In this document: in pieces, positions 1-8,828 of the stretch | Layout: the number at the start of each line of letters is the position of its first letter | How positions within the stretch are numbered: position 1 is the stretch's first letter | Assembly (NCBI GenBank): GCA_903828675.1 | Contig: CAIKND010000191.1 | Coordinates: 1 to 48,737 of the forward strand | Direction: 5' to 3' | Length of the DNA stretch: 48,737 bases | From: an uncultured Acidobacteriaceae bacterium | GTDB taxonomy: Bacteria; Acidobacteriota; Terriglobia; Terriglobales; Acidobacteriaceae | The notes under the pieces: generated by a model | The model's input: the letters and a program-made list of their open reading frames with translations, nothing else | Told to the model about the DNA's origin: nothing | The model's database searches: none | Translations under genes and position numbers: made by a program

Positions 1-71
1 CGACTGCGCATCTGCTTCTCCAGTTGGCGCCGAGTCTCTATAGGCAATGCAATCGCTGAAGCAACACGCAT
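1..71 (-). CDS. Probable IS630-like transposase, N-terminus only (cut by window edge)
   Basis: Reading leftward from an ATG at 71 there is an uninterrupted frame of 23 codons to the window edge. It begins MRVASAIALPIETRRQLEK. A short 'RVA..I.L....R..LE' opening followed by a helix-turn-helix is typical of IS630-family transposases, and this is the only reason for the name. A GAGGAA element lies about 9 nt upstream. An imperfect hairpin (CTCATCT/AGATGA inside CGGGG/CCCCG) at about 75-105 separates it from the end of the next gene and could belong to the element's end. The rest of the gene and any terminal repeat are outside the window, so the call is tentative. Confidence 0.4.
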   Translation of the reverse strand, partial: MRVASAIALPIETRRQLEKQMRS

Positions 72-145
72 CTCGGGGTTTCCTCATCTTATGAGATGAC
101 CCCGATTCTTAAAAGACTCTATTTATGACGGACACCACTAGCAGC

Positions 146-1120
146 CTAAGAGCCGTACAACACAGACCAGAGCGCCCTAGCGGAATCTGCAATGGTCATT
201 TTGGAGCTGGCCAAGATGCGGGGATCGATGATCCTGGCCTCCGAAGATCCCTCGGCTCCAATGAAAGCTCCGGGACGCACGACCATCTCACTCAATTGGA
301 CGTTGCGCCCGATGTAGGTTCCAGGCTGAATGGAAACGTCTGAAAGTACTGCGCCGGCATCGACTACAGAATCGCGGGCAATGACGGTGTGACCATTCAG
401 TACGGCATTGCGACCAACCCGGACGTTATCGCCAAGAAAGGCGCGCCCGTTGATCTGGACGCTGCTGTGCAGGCTGACATCCCGGCCCACCCAAACGCCG
501 GGGCGTATTTGGCGGGCATGAAAGATGAGTTCGGGCGCGAGTTCCTCAAGCGCGAGGCTTTGCGATTCAATAAATGCCGCGGGGGAATGGGAGTGGACGC
601 AGACGGAGACGGTCTGACGTGATGAGAACGAATGCGAGGAAGGGGATTCCAAAAGCCCGTCTGCGCCATGAGTGGCAAAACAATGTGAGAGCAGTTCCTG
701 CGGATTGCTGAGCGCCCACCCAGTGAAGTACCGTTTTCGCTCGCCGTCGATGATCCTGTCGTTAAATACCAACCGGCTGGGACAAGAGGCAGAGACCGGC
801 TCGAAGCCTCCGCGGATAACAGGGATGCAGTCGCCGCGGCCAACCAGGATTACTTCGTCTTCGCTCCGTGCAAGAAATTCAGTGATAGCAGAAGGCGAGA
901 TTACAGAGAAGCTCCGTCCCCAAAGCTCGCCGGTTCCCCAACGCTCGATGTGTGGAGCGGGGTTCTCGGCAATGACGACACATTCAACAGCCCCGAGATG
1001 AACCATCTGCTCCACGGCGTGCTGCAGCAGGGGGCGATCGAGGAATTCTAATTGATCCGCCGGAACGCTGGACCAGTGGTTCATGCGGCCGCGGACACGG
1101 CAGTCGATAAGACCGATCAT
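146..1120 (-). CDS. Nucleotidyltransferase-like protein with left-handed beta-helix (hexapeptide) domain
   Basis: 324 aa. The first about 190 residues have the layout of a sugar-phosphate nucleotidyltransferase (FLDRPLLQHAVEQM, then VVIAEN), but the family's N-terminal GGxGTR nucleotide-binding signature is not present. Residues about 215-300 carry hexapeptide-type repeats (RDVSLHSSVQING, GDNVRVGRNAVL, IQPGTYIGRNVQL), predicting a left-handed beta-helix as in GlmU or GDP-mannose pyrophosphorylase-like proteins. The start at 1120 overlaps the stop of the upstream WecG-like gene as ATGA, so the two are translationally coupled. An upstream in-frame extension to 1285 only mirrors that gene. Likely role: sugar-nucleotide or acyl-sugar step in exopolysaccharide synthesis, or a regulatory/scaffolding pseudoenzyme; substrate unknown. 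Confidence 0.75.
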   Translation of the reverse strand: MIGLIDCRVRGRMNHWSSVPADQLEFLDRPLLQHAVEQMVHLGAVECVVIAENPAPHIERWGTGELWGRSFSVISPSAITEFLARSEDEVILVGRGDCIPVIRGGFEPVSASCPSRLVFNDRIIDGERKRYFTGWALSNPQELLSHCFATHGADGLLESPSSHSFSSRQTVSVCVHSHSPAAFIESQSLALEELAPELIFHARQIRPGVWVGRDVSLHSSVQINGRAFLGDNVRVGRNAVLNGHTVIARDSVVDAGAVLSDVSIQPGTYIGRNVQLSEMVVRPGAFIGAEGSSEARIIDPRILASSKMTIADSARALWSVLYGS

Positions 1121-2379
1121 CCGACCCTCACTTGCTCGCGATTGGGTTCGCCGTAGGAGACGCCGAATTTCTCTGCCAGAGTGTAGGCAAGGAAGACGAA
1201 GTTGCCAACGAGGTAGCGTTTCCACATGCGGCCTGGCTCTTGGATCAGGCGATAGACCCACTCGAGTCCGCTGTCCCTCATCCATCGAGGCGCGCGTCGA
1301 ATGCGACCGGAGTAGAAGTCGAAGAGGCCGCCGACGCCGATGGAGACTTTAGCGCCAAGGCGGTCGGCGTTGCGGCTAATGAACTGTTCCTGAATCGGCG
1401 AGCCCATGGCAACCAGAAGCACGTCAGGTGCAGCGTCGGCGATTTGCTTCACCTGGACATCCTCATCGGCGAAGTAGCCATCCGCAGCGCCGCAGAGCGA
1501 GAGGCTGGGATACTCGATGCGCAGACGGTTGGCGAGAGCCTCGACAACTTCGGGCCGCGCGCCGAGAAGAAAGAGCTTGCCAGCCTTGCGGTTTAGCATC
1601 TGGCAGAGATGGGGGAAGAGGTCGGTGCCGTTAACGTTCTGGCGAATGGGGCGAGAGAGTAGCGAGCCGGCGATCTTGACGCCGATGCCGTCAGCCAATA
1701 CCAGAGAAGTGCTGTTGAGTGTGCGGCGATATTCGCGATGAGCAACCGCCTTATTAAGGCAATCGGCATTGACGAAGGCAATCTGGACAGGCCCGACCAA
1801 GCCGTCGATCGTGTTCTCAATGTACTCGAGCGCATGACCCTGGGTCATGTTGTCGATGCGGACGCCGAGCATCTGGACTGTCGAAGTAAAGTGGGTGGCC
1901 GGCTTGCCGTAGAGCGAAACGAGCAGGGCGCGGACCATGATGGAGAGATCAAGCTTGAGGCTGCGTTTCTCAGCGTACTCGAGGTCGCTGGCAATCTCTG
2001 GAACAAAGGCGACATTGCTGCGAATGCGGAGCCACTGGAGGCAGACGAGTCCTGGAGGTACAACGCGGCGGATGTGCAGCGCATCTTCCCGGAGTTCCTC
2101 AATGCGCGCGAGGCGGGGCCCGACGATCGATGCATGTCCGCGCGCCACATCGACAAGCCGAATAGCGCGGCGGATTGTCGCGGAGCTGGATGTGAGGCTG
2201 GTGAACCTCACCAGGTCACGGCCAACCAGGGCGACGCGCTGAAGAAGCCCGGCACTGCGGAGGTTCCTGATGAAAGCAAAGGCGACAAATGGGCAGACAA
2301 AGAGAAAAGTAACGCAGGCGACGATGAGATCGAAGATGCGCTTGACCAATCGGTACGAGTACGGAGTGTCCTCAGCCAT
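1117..2379 (-). CDS. WecG/TagA/CpsF glycosyltransferase fused to a degenerate sugar-transferase domain
   Basis: 420 aa. Residues about 180-400 are a GT26 (WecG/TagA/CpsF) domain: MLGVRIDNMTQGHALEYI, FVNADCLNKA, ADGIGVKIAG, NGTDLFPHLC, LGARPEVVE, VAMGSPIQEQF and GVGGLFDFYSGRIRRAP. This family adds the second sugar to an undecaprenyl-pyrophosphate-linked primer on the cytoplasmic face. Residues 1-170 look like a bacterial sugar transferase: KRIFDLIVACVTFLF membrane helix, 'SIVGPRLARIEE', 'VVPPGLVCLQW'. The catalytic KFRSM and DELPQ segments of the intact neighbour are absent, so this half is probably inactive and may serve as membrane anchor or partner interface. Start chosen at ATG 2379, sharing one base with the upstream stop (TAATG). 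Confidence 0.88.
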   Translation of the reverse strand: MAEDTPYSYRLVKRIFDLIVACVTFLFVCPFVAFAFIRNLRSAGLLQRVALVGRDLVRFTSLTSSSATIRRAIRLVDVARGHASIVGPRLARIEELREDALHIRRVVPPGLVCLQWLRIRSNVAFVPEIASDLEYAEKRSLKLDLSIMVRALLVSLYGKPATHFTSTVQMLGVRIDNMTQGHALEYIENTIDGLVGPVQIAFVNADCLNKAVAHREYRRTLNSTSLVLADGIGVKIAGSLLSRPIRQNVNGTDLFPHLCQMLNRKAGKLFLLGARPEVVEALANRLRIEYPSLSLCGAADGYFADEDVQVKQIADAAPDVLLVAMGSPIQEQFISRNADRLGAKVSIGVGGLFDFYSGRIRRAPRWMRDSGLEWVYRLIQEPGRMWKRYLVGNFVFLAYTLAEKFGVSYGEPNREQVRVG

Positions 2380-3074
2380 TAGTAGGCTCCTTTCCCGTGA
2401 AGCACGGCCGGGATGGTCTGAAAGATGAGGCGAAGGTCGAACCAGAAGCTCCGGCGGAGGATGTACTCCTCGTCGAGCTGAACCTGCTTTACAAAGGCGA
2501 GGTCGGCCCGTCCGCTGACCTGCCAGATGCAAGTGAGTCCAGGCTTGGCCTGCAGACGGACGCGGTCGCGGACGCTGTACAGCGCGACCTCGCGAGGGAC
2601 TGCGGGGCGGGGACCTACGACCGACATATCGCCCCTCAGCACGGACCAGAACTGGGGCAACTCGTCGATGCTGAACCGGCGGATGATCCTGCCGATGGAG
2701 GTGATGCGAGGGTCGTCCTTCATCTTGAAGGTGACGCCGTCCGCGTGCTGGTTATGCCGAAGCAGCCGCTGCTTGAGGGCCTCGGCATCGACCACCATGG
2801 AACGGAACTTGGGAAAGGCGAAGGTGCAGCCGAAGAGTCCGACGCGGTCCTGCCAGAAGAAGACCGGCCCGGGATCGCTGATCTTGATGGCGATGGCCAC
2901 GACAAGAAAGAGCGGAGAAAGCAACAAAAGAGCGAGGCTGGAAACAGCGACATCGAGGGCGCGCTTCATCGCGGGGGGGAGATTGCGCCTGACCTGCTCA
3001 GTCAGCGTAAGGCCGAGGAACGAGAGGATGAACGCAATGTCGCGGCCAAGGCCCTTGCGGGGAAAGGAAGGCAT
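2379..3074 (-). CDS. Undecaprenyl-phosphate sugar phosphotransferase (polyprenyl glycosylphosphotransferase)
   Basis: 231 aa. Catalytic domain of the WcaJ/WbaP/PglC type (bacterial sugar transferase): KRALDVAVSSLALLLLSP membrane hairpin near residue 37, DPGPVFFWQDRVG, KFRSMVVDAE, FSIDELPQFWSVLRGDMSVVGPRP and the PGLTCIWQVSGR motif. Such enzymes transfer a hexose-1-phosphate from a UDP-sugar to undecaprenyl phosphate, the first committed step of repeat-unit assembly. It lacks the large N-terminal membrane domain of WbaP, resembling the short form. Start at ATG 3074 has only a weak Shine-Dalgarno; ATG 2969 just before the membrane hairpin is an alternative. First gene of a tightly coupled three-gene block with the WecG fusion and the beta-helix protein. 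Confidence 0.92.
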   Translation of the reverse strand: MPSFPRKGLGRDIAFILSFLGLTLTEQVRRNLPPAMKRALDVAVSSLALLLLSPLFLVVAIAIKISDPGPVFFWQDRVGLFGCTFAFPKFRSMVVDAEALKQRLLRHNQHADGVTFKMKDDPRITSIGRIIRRFSIDELPQFWSVLRGDMSVVGPRPAVPREVALYSVRDRVRLQAKPGLTCIWQVSGRADLAFVKQVQLDEEYILRRSFWFDLRLIFQTIPAVLHGKGAY

Positions 3075-3561
3075 GCCTGGAACGTGCCCGGCAGGATGCT
3101 ATGCGAGTGTATTGCCATATGCCGAAGCCTGTACGGGGATGTTGATGATTTGGGTGCTCACGGGTCTTCTCCGAATCTGAACTTCCCGTAGTTGACCTCA
3201 TTTGGATTTTTGGATCATCCCGCTTTGGGGTGTGCACCTACCCCGTTAGGGGCAGATGCGGAGAATTGCGTGTCGGGCCGGTTTTTACCAGCAGATCATG
3301 GCCGGAGACGGGCGTAGATACTGGCGTTGCACGCTACCAGTTGGAATGGGGCGACACAGGAGGCGACAAAGGGTTGCACCGCATTTTGCCAGGCACCAGC
3401 GGCGCCATTCATCGAATCTGCTTTCTCTGAAATGGACCTTCAAGGGACGAGGCCTGGCGACAAGTACTTCATTCCATAGATATTTTTCTGTCAATCATCT
3501 CGCCGCTGCTGGCATCGCAGAGTGGACGCCTGGATGAATCGTCATGAGGCTGACGCTTTCG
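3075..3561. promoter_or_regulatory. Intergenic region with palindromic CCCC-GTTA-GGGG element
   Basis: 487 bp between the end of the polymerase/ligase gene and the start of the sugar-transferase block; no convincing gene. At 3241-3252 lies CCCCGTTAGGGG, preceded by GGGGT at 3227-3231, so that GGGGT...ACCCC and CCCC...GGGG can form alternative hairpins. The element sits about 170 bp upstream of the block start at 3074. A closely similar element lies at 8371-8384 upstream of the HAD-UbiA gene. Probably an operator or leader hairpin controlling exopolysaccharide genes; the regulator is not known. Confidence 0.4.
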
Positions 3562-4959
3562 TCAAGCCATGACAACAGCAAATCGTGGCTCCGGTGCTAG
3601 CTTCTGAATTTCATTGAGTGCCCCATCGGTGGTTCCATCCGCAGGCGAACTATCTCCACCCCGGAGCAGGTACCCTTCTGCAAACCCGGTGATCAGGAAG
3701 AAGATAGGAAGCACGTTTTCGCCAAGGAATACAGTGAAAAAGGTGAAGATGAAGCCCAGATAGATGCCTCCGAGGGTAAAGCTGAGGGAACTGCCAAGCG
3801 GACTCCTTGGCGCGTTGGCAAAGCCATTCTTCAGCAATCGCAACATGATTGATACCATGATCAGGACGAGCAGCATGGAGGCTGGAATTCCGTGCATCAG
3901 CGCCAACAACAAATAGTAATTGTCGATCGATGGCATTCCCAATACCTTGGGCCATCCGTTGCGGCCCCATCCAAGCTTGGCGTGTTCTTCCGCAATGACT
4001 ACATATTTATCGAGCAGCTCTTTGCGGTACGCGGCGGATTCCTGCGATGTGGTTTTGGCATGATCACGTCCCACGGCGGCGTATTGATAACTTTGGATGG
4101 CAATCGGAATTCCGATAACCACCGTGATTCCCAGCACAACCAAAGCTCGCCGCAGCACGTTTCGTCCCGCACCTATTCCCGCGATGATCGTGGCAAATAC
4201 AGCACCGATTTGCGGTCCGCGCGCAAGGGTCATCACCAGAGCCATCAACACGATGATTGTGAGGATGCGCGCCTTGGTCATCCCGAAAGGACGAAACCTG
4301 GCAAAATATTTTTCCCAGTGGCCGCTCTTCTCGAGCCATACCTGAAGCCGGAACCCGACTAGGCATACAGCGCCGGCAAGAATGCAATGAGAATATGGCC
4401 CTGCCGCCCGGGAAAAGCCGTACCGCATGGTTGTCACCCATGCCGAGTCGGGAAAGAACCTGTCTGAAACAAAGCGATATGGGTTGTAACCCATCTTGAA
4501 CTCATAGGCAAAGGGCAAAGTGACGAAGCTAATCAGGACGACGATGCGCTTGACGAATTTCACTCGCATGCCTTGCGGTTCAATCAGGCCCTTGGCGAGG
4601 ATGTAAGGCAACGCACCTTGAGCGAAATAGCCAAAACCGAGGTTCTGCGCCTCGTTGTAGCCTGCATTCAAGTACTCGGAAACGGTCAGCAGGATGACGA
4701 AGCTGAACACTAGAACATCTGTAAACGACCATTGCCAATCCTTTCTGTGTTTCAGGAAAAAGTAAAAAGCAATGGGCAGAATTGCGGTTTGGTCAAACGT
4801 CATTTTGGGAACGTGCGGAACGAACCAGTGGCACCATCCAGGGAGCGCGAAGACGGAGAATAGGTACACGCTGATGAAAACATCGACAACCGGCCGTCGA
4901 CGAATCAACAGATACAGCGCGTAGACTCCCGTTAATGTGGCAACCGAATTCAAGCCCAA
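3562..4959 (-). CDS. O-antigen polymerase/ligase-like polytopic membrane protein
   Basis: About 465 aa with ten or more predicted membrane segments (for example VDVFISVYLFSVFALPG, TDVLVFSFVILLTVSEY, ILTIIVLMALVMTLARGPQ, ALVVLGITVVIGIPIAI, LGFIFTFFTVFLGENVLPIFFL). The 'TLARGPQIG' segment before a helix and the long extracytoplasmic loop ('AEEHAKLGWGRNGWPKV...IDNYYLLLALMHG') match the O-antigen ligase/polymerase (WaaL/Wzy) pattern. Expected role: polymerising or ligating repeat units in the periplasm. The frame opens at GTG 4986, but TTG 4959 has GAGGAGG five bases upstream and begins directly before the first helix, so it is preferred. It stands alone between two blocks of the cluster. Confidence 0.8.
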   Translation of the reverse strand: MGLNSVATLTGVYALYLLIRRRPVVDVFISVYLFSVFALPGWCHWFVPHVPKMTFDQTAILPIAFYFFLKHRKDWQWSFTDVLVFSFVILLTVSEYLNAGYNEAQNLGFGYFAQGALPYILAKGLIEPQGMRVKFVKRIVVLISFVTLPFAYEFKMGYNPYRFVSDRFFPDSAWVTTMRYGFSRAAGPYSHCILAGAVCLVGFRLQVWLEKSGHWEKYFARFRPFGMTKARILTIIVLMALVMTLARGPQIGAVFATIIAGIGAGRNVLRRALVVLGITVVIGIPIAIQSYQYAAVGRDHAKTTSQESAAYRKELLDKYVVIAEEHAKLGWGRNGWPKVLGMPSIDNYYLLLALMHGIPASMLLVLIMVSIMLRLLKNGFANAPRSPLGSSLSFTLGGIYLGFIFTFFTVFLGENVLPIFFLITGFAEGYLLRGGDSSPADGTTDGALNEIQKLAPEPRFAVVMA

Positions 4960-5248
4960 CGCCGCCTCCTCATCCTTTGCCAACACTCTTCCAGATACGA
5001 TGCTGCACTCGGATCACCAAACGAATGTGCGTCTATCCGAATGAAACCAAAGGCTCAAATGGAAGCGAGGTAGATCGCGGAACAGAGCGCGTTGCGTGAA
5101 AGGGAACAATTGACTGGGGCTTTGTTCCGAACTGGAACATGTGAGTCGCACTCTCGAACCGCCGGCTGTCATCGGCACGGCGGCCTTGCGGTTCGCAGAA
5201 TGGAAACGGGACTGGTTGAACGGTCTTAGGCGTTGGCAGGCTTTCTCG

Positions 5249-6700
5249 TTACGGCCGGGAGATTTGACCCGCCCGCCGGTAAGCAACAATCGGGTAGCTC
5301 TCATCGCGGAGTTCACTAATCGAGCGAAGGAAGATACCCGGACAGCGCGGCGGCAATAGGAACTCGCCCGTAGGTTCCCAGTCATCTCCCAGTGCCCGCT
5401 GGGCCGCAGGGAGGTCTGCCTGTCTCAAGAGCAGCACGCTTATCTTCTCCCGCTCAGATGGCCGGAGAGCAGGTATATAAGTCGGCAAGATCGGATGCGC
5501 TCCTGTGTCTCGCAAGGCATAGTACAACTTGAAGTCTGCTAGTACGGTTTCTCCAGGCGGAACGTTTGCTTTCACAAAGGCATCCAGCAACTGGGGCTCC
5601 CGTTCATTCCAACTCGCGATGACGGAGACAATCCGCAAGGGCAGGCCGATGGCCATCGCCGCGGTGAGCAGGCAGGCGGCCAAGGCACGTATCGGAAGGC
5701 CGATGTTCTTCCACTCATCGCTTGCGAGGCTCGTACACGCAAATGTGAGTGGCACAAAAATCATCCAGCCATAGTAGATCGGGAATTTGCCCGCCATCTG
5801 AAGAACAGCCGGCAACATGATTGCAAGGCATAACGCCCCCATAACGAATCGCCGTCTGCGTGTGGCACGAGTGCGCGCGGCAGAGATCAAAAGCAGAAGG
5901 CCGGCGGCAAACACCAGTAGTCCGCTCTTGTCATGGAGATACGCGGCCGGGATGGACCGCATCTTATCGGTAAGAGATTGCGCCGCCATGCCGATGGCCG
6001 AAACCGAACGGCGGAAGTCCGCCCAGACGCCGAAGCTGGAATATAGGATTCCCAAACCAACCGCACCGGCGGTACATCCGCCAAGCAACATGGCCGAAGG
6101 CTTTATGGCATCGCGCTGTTGAAAGAGCAGCAGGATCGCGCAGGCTACGAAGGTCGCAGGCAGCATTTGCAGACCGGCCGCAGGCATCAGCATACCCACC
6201 GCAATCAGAAATATCCGGCCTCGCCTGGCGGTCCAGAGATTCAAGGCTGCCGCAGCTAGAAACATCCCCGTTACGTCATAGCGCCCGGAGCGGAAGGAAA
6301 AGGCCATGGCGTGGCCCGTCGCCAGGAGCGCCATAGCTGTCAATCTCCAGCCCGGCTTGGAAACCAGTTCACTGGTTCGCAAGAAGCGCCATGCGAGGAA
6401 CATAAAACCAATGAAGAGAAGGATATTGAAAAGGCGCTCGGTGACAAGCCCGGAGCCCACCAGGGAGAGCCATCCTCCCAACAGTCCCGAGTACAAAGGC
6501 ACGTTGCCGGCAAAGAAATGATCGGAGTCCTGCCCGAACCAAGCAGTGGAAGTGAAGCCATGTCCTGTCGCCAAGCGCACTGCCGGGTCCGCAAATTCCA
6601 CCTGATCTACCCAAACAGACGGAAATCGGCTCAACGTAATGAGATTGACAAGGAAGAACATGCCCACCAGCAGCAGGAACCAACGAAGTTCCTTGTTCAT
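5249..6700 (-). CDS. Polytopic membrane protein, GT39/ArnT-like glycosyltransferase candidate
   Basis: 483 aa. N-terminal helix (WFLLLVGMFFLVNLITL) is followed by a loop with 'WVDQVEFADPAVRLATGHGF', then about ten more helices and a C-terminal soluble part of about 100 residues. An acidic residue in the first periplasmic loop plus this topology is the plan of GT-C transferases (PMT/ArnT class), which use polyprenyl-phosphate sugars. Start ATG 6700 overlaps the stop of the HAD-UbiA gene (ATGA). The pairing with a UbiA-type polyprenyl-phosphate pentosyltransferase suggests it consumes that lipid-linked sugar. Function is inferred from architecture; no family-specific motif is certain. The in-frame extension beyond 6700 only mirrors the neighbour. 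Confidence 0.7.
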   Translation of the reverse strand: MNKELRWFLLLVGMFFLVNLITLSRFPSVWVDQVEFADPAVRLATGHGFTSTAWFGQDSDHFFAGNVPLYSGLLGGWLSLVGSGLVTERLFNILLFIGFMFLAWRFLRTSELVSKPGWRLTAMALLATGHAMAFSFRSGRYDVTGMFLAAAALNLWTARRGRIFLIAVGMLMPAAGLQMLPATFVACAILLLFQQRDAIKPSAMLLGGCTAGAVGLGILYSSFGVWADFRRSVSAIGMAAQSLTDKMRSIPAAYLHDKSGLLVFAAGLLLLISAARTRATRRRRFVMGALCLAIMLPAVLQMAGKFPIYYGWMIFVPLTFACTSLASDEWKNIGLPIRALAACLLTAAMAIGLPLRIVSVIASWNEREPQLLDAFVKANVPPGETVLADFKLYYALRDTGAHPILPTYIPALRPSEREKISVLLLRQADLPAAQRALGDDWEPTGEFLLPPRCPGIFLRSISELRDESYPIVAYRRAGQISRP

Positions 6701-8169
6701 TGAGAAACTCCTGGCAGGGCGAAGCTCCCCGCAGTCGCCGTAAACAGCGCAGTCGTGCAGATGGCCATGCAAATCCATGTCACCCGGTCGCTTGCGGCGA
6801 AGAGAATAGGGTCCTCGTTCATAGCACCACGATGGGAAAGAATCCACACGCGTGTCATCCAGTAGAGCTGTACAACCACGATGATCCATAGCCAGGAGGG
6901 CTGTCGGTAAAGCAGACGCACCTGTTCGCCCCCGATGTACATCCCAAGCACCAGGCTCGACATGTATCCCGCGGCGATGCCGAAGATATTGATCTGTGCA
7001 AGGTCCCAACTGAAGTAGCCGCGCCCAGCGGTCTCGGTTTGAGACTGCATGAGAAGCCTTGCCAGTTCAGCCGAGCGCTTAAGGAAGGCCAGGCTCAGAA
7101 ACTGAAAGACGGAGAACGCCAACAGCCAGACGGAACATGAAATGCCGGTCGATTCCGCCCCGGCGATGATGCGCAAAGTATAGAGGATCGCGAGCGCGAA
7201 GACATCCACCAGCAGTTTCCGCTTCAAATGGAATGAGTAGACCAGGGTAAGCGCAAAATAGAAGCCAAGTACGGCAAGAACACCAGCGCCGAGAGTTGCC
7301 GCAATCCCCAGTCCGGCGGCAAAGAGAAGAGGGGCCGCGACGAAACCGGCGCGGATTGAGAGGTCTCCGCTTGCAAACGGCCGCTTGTGCTTCACCGGAT
7401 GGCGTCGGTCGGAATCCAGATCTAGAAGATCGTTGACGATGTACACCGTGGAAGCGATCAGACAGAACGCGGCAAACGTGAGGACGGCACGAGCGATCAA
7501 GCCGCCATTCAGAAAGCGATGGCTGCTGAGCAGCGGCACGAAGACCAGGATGTTCTTCACCCAGTGTTTGGGCCGGAGCGCGCGAAGCATTGCCTTGACT
7601 GGACTTGTGCGCTCAGGAAATTCTCGGTCGAATTCACCGCGTCGTCCCGCTGCGCCCGCAACGATCCTAAGGCGCGACTTGCGCCATGCGGGCTCATCGG
7701 CGGAACTGTTTCCGGCGTAGTCGAACTGGCCTGCGCCAAAGCGCTCGGCAAGCGCTCTTGCCTTTGCATGGCCGGTCAGGTTTTGTTCGAGCCCAGTAGC
7801 CATCACTTCGTCAAACAACCGAAGGTGCTCGTTGATCCTGGCCGCAATCGTCTCATTTGACCCGGTTGCAAGAACAATGAAGCGGCCCCTCTTGCGTTCG
7901 CTGCGAAGCCACTCCAGAAGATCCTCGCGATAGGGCAGCAGTGCTGGATCCAGGCTTGTCATGGTGGCGAGCCGATGCTTGAAATAAGCCCTTCCTCGAA
8001 GCAGCCAGAAGGGAAGCAGGAGAATCACCCACCAATGCTTAGCCAGCGCGCGCACCAGCGATTCAAGCATCATGTCTGTGCGAATGAGAGTTCCGTCTAG
8101 GTCCACGCAGAGCGGCGGCTCCAGAAAAGCAGTGTTCGTTGGAATTAGGTCTTGCAAGGCAGTAGCCAT
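6697..8169 (-). CDS. HAD phosphatase-UbiA prenyltransferase fusion (decaprenyl-phosphate phosphoribosyltransferase-like)
   Basis: 490 aa. Residues about 17-190 are a HAD domain with DLDGTL (23-28) and 'VLATGSNE' (motif II). Residues about 200-480 are a UbiA membrane domain: RPKHWVKNILVFVPL, NDLLDLDSD (246-254, the Asp-rich Mg2+/diphosphate site) and 'HPVKHKRPFASG', the form seen in decaprenyl-phosphate 5-phosphoribosyltransferases. Established: such UbiA enzymes join PRPP to polyprenyl phosphate, and a phosphatase then removes the 5-phosphate. Inference: the HAD half performs that step, giving polyprenyl-phosphoribose for cell-envelope glycans. Start ATG 8169 has AAGGA five bases upstream. 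Overlaps the next gene by ATGA. Confidence 0.88.
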   Translation of the reverse strand: MATALQDLIPTNTAFLEPPLCVDLDGTLIRTDMMLESLVRALAKHWWVILLLPFWLLRGRAYFKHRLATMTSLDPALLPYREDLLEWLRSERKRGRFIVLATGSNETIAARINEHLRLFDEVMATGLEQNLTGHAKARALAERFGAGQFDYAGNSSADEPAWRKSRLRIVAGAAGRRGEFDREFPERTSPVKAMLRALRPKHWVKNILVFVPLLSSHRFLNGGLIARAVLTFAAFCLIASTVYIVNDLLDLDSDRRHPVKHKRPFASGDLSIRAGFVAAPLLFAAGLGIAATLGAGVLAVLGFYFALTLVYSFHLKRKLLVDVFALAILYTLRIIAGAESTGISCSVWLLAFSVFQFLSLAFLKRSAELARLLMQSQTETAGRGYFSWDLAQINIFGIAAGYMSSLVLGMYIGGEQVRLLYRQPSWLWIIVVVQLYWMTRVWILSHRGAMNEDPILFAASDRVTWICMAICTTALFTATAGSFALPGVSQ

Positions 8170-8828
8170 CAGGTTCCTTTTTCGCCGCTTGAATCTGCGT
8201 CTCAATCGAGCAAAACCGTCGCAGGGACTCCCGGATCCTATCGGCGAGTCGATGCAGTCGGGTTACCTCGGCACACTTTTCCTTATATGGAAGGTGCGAG
8301 AACGCGGGCGTAGTAAGTACATCTTCGCTTCCGTGTTCTGCGATATCCATCACCATTCAGGGACAGCCGTGCCCCTTTAGGGGCAAAGCCCCACGGTAAA
8401 CTCGTTATGACAGCGACAAACGCGTGCTTCAGGGGGCCTGTGCACATATCCTATTTCGCGTGAAATTCAATGAACTGAAGGCATAAGGCAAAAGGCGCTT
8501 TTCAGTCAACGTATGTAGCGGTAACGGGTTCCGACACTCCATGTTGGAGAAGCGCGAACTGGGAGGCGTCACGCGATGGACATTTTCGCCACTTGACGGA
8601 GATGACGCCACGGGCCTACCGTCAACAAACGCATCAAAGTCAAGATAACCAGGCTGCGAACATCTCGGGCGCAATCACATCGATTCTCGAATGACTGGAC
8701 TGCTATGCTGTCTTCCGGTCGAAGCGGATGCCCGGTATTCGATTCACTGTCAGCATCCACTACGACTTGTCCGAAGCACTCAATTCAGTCGGGATGGCCA
8801 GCGGCATGGAACGGAAAAAGGTGAGTCG
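8170..8828. promoter_or_regulatory. Divergent intergenic region with palindromic GCCCC-TTTA-GGGGC element
   Basis: 659 bp between the leftward HAD-UbiA gene and the rightward GH36-like gene; promoters for both should lie here. At 8371-8384 is the palindrome GCCCCTTTAGGGGC, followed by AAAGCCCC so that a second hairpin can replace the first. It is the near-twin of the element at 3241-3252. A leftward open frame (8356-8063) has a fairly protein-like first 60 residues but no ribosome site and runs 100 bases into the HAD gene, so it is not called. I see nothing else convincing in 8400-8828. Confidence 0.4.

Noticed and set aside
8063..8356. Leftward ORF of 97 codons upstream of the HAD-UbiA gene
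   Set aside because: First 60 residues look protein-like, but there is no ribosome site and the frame runs about 100 bases into the HAD gene in another frame.
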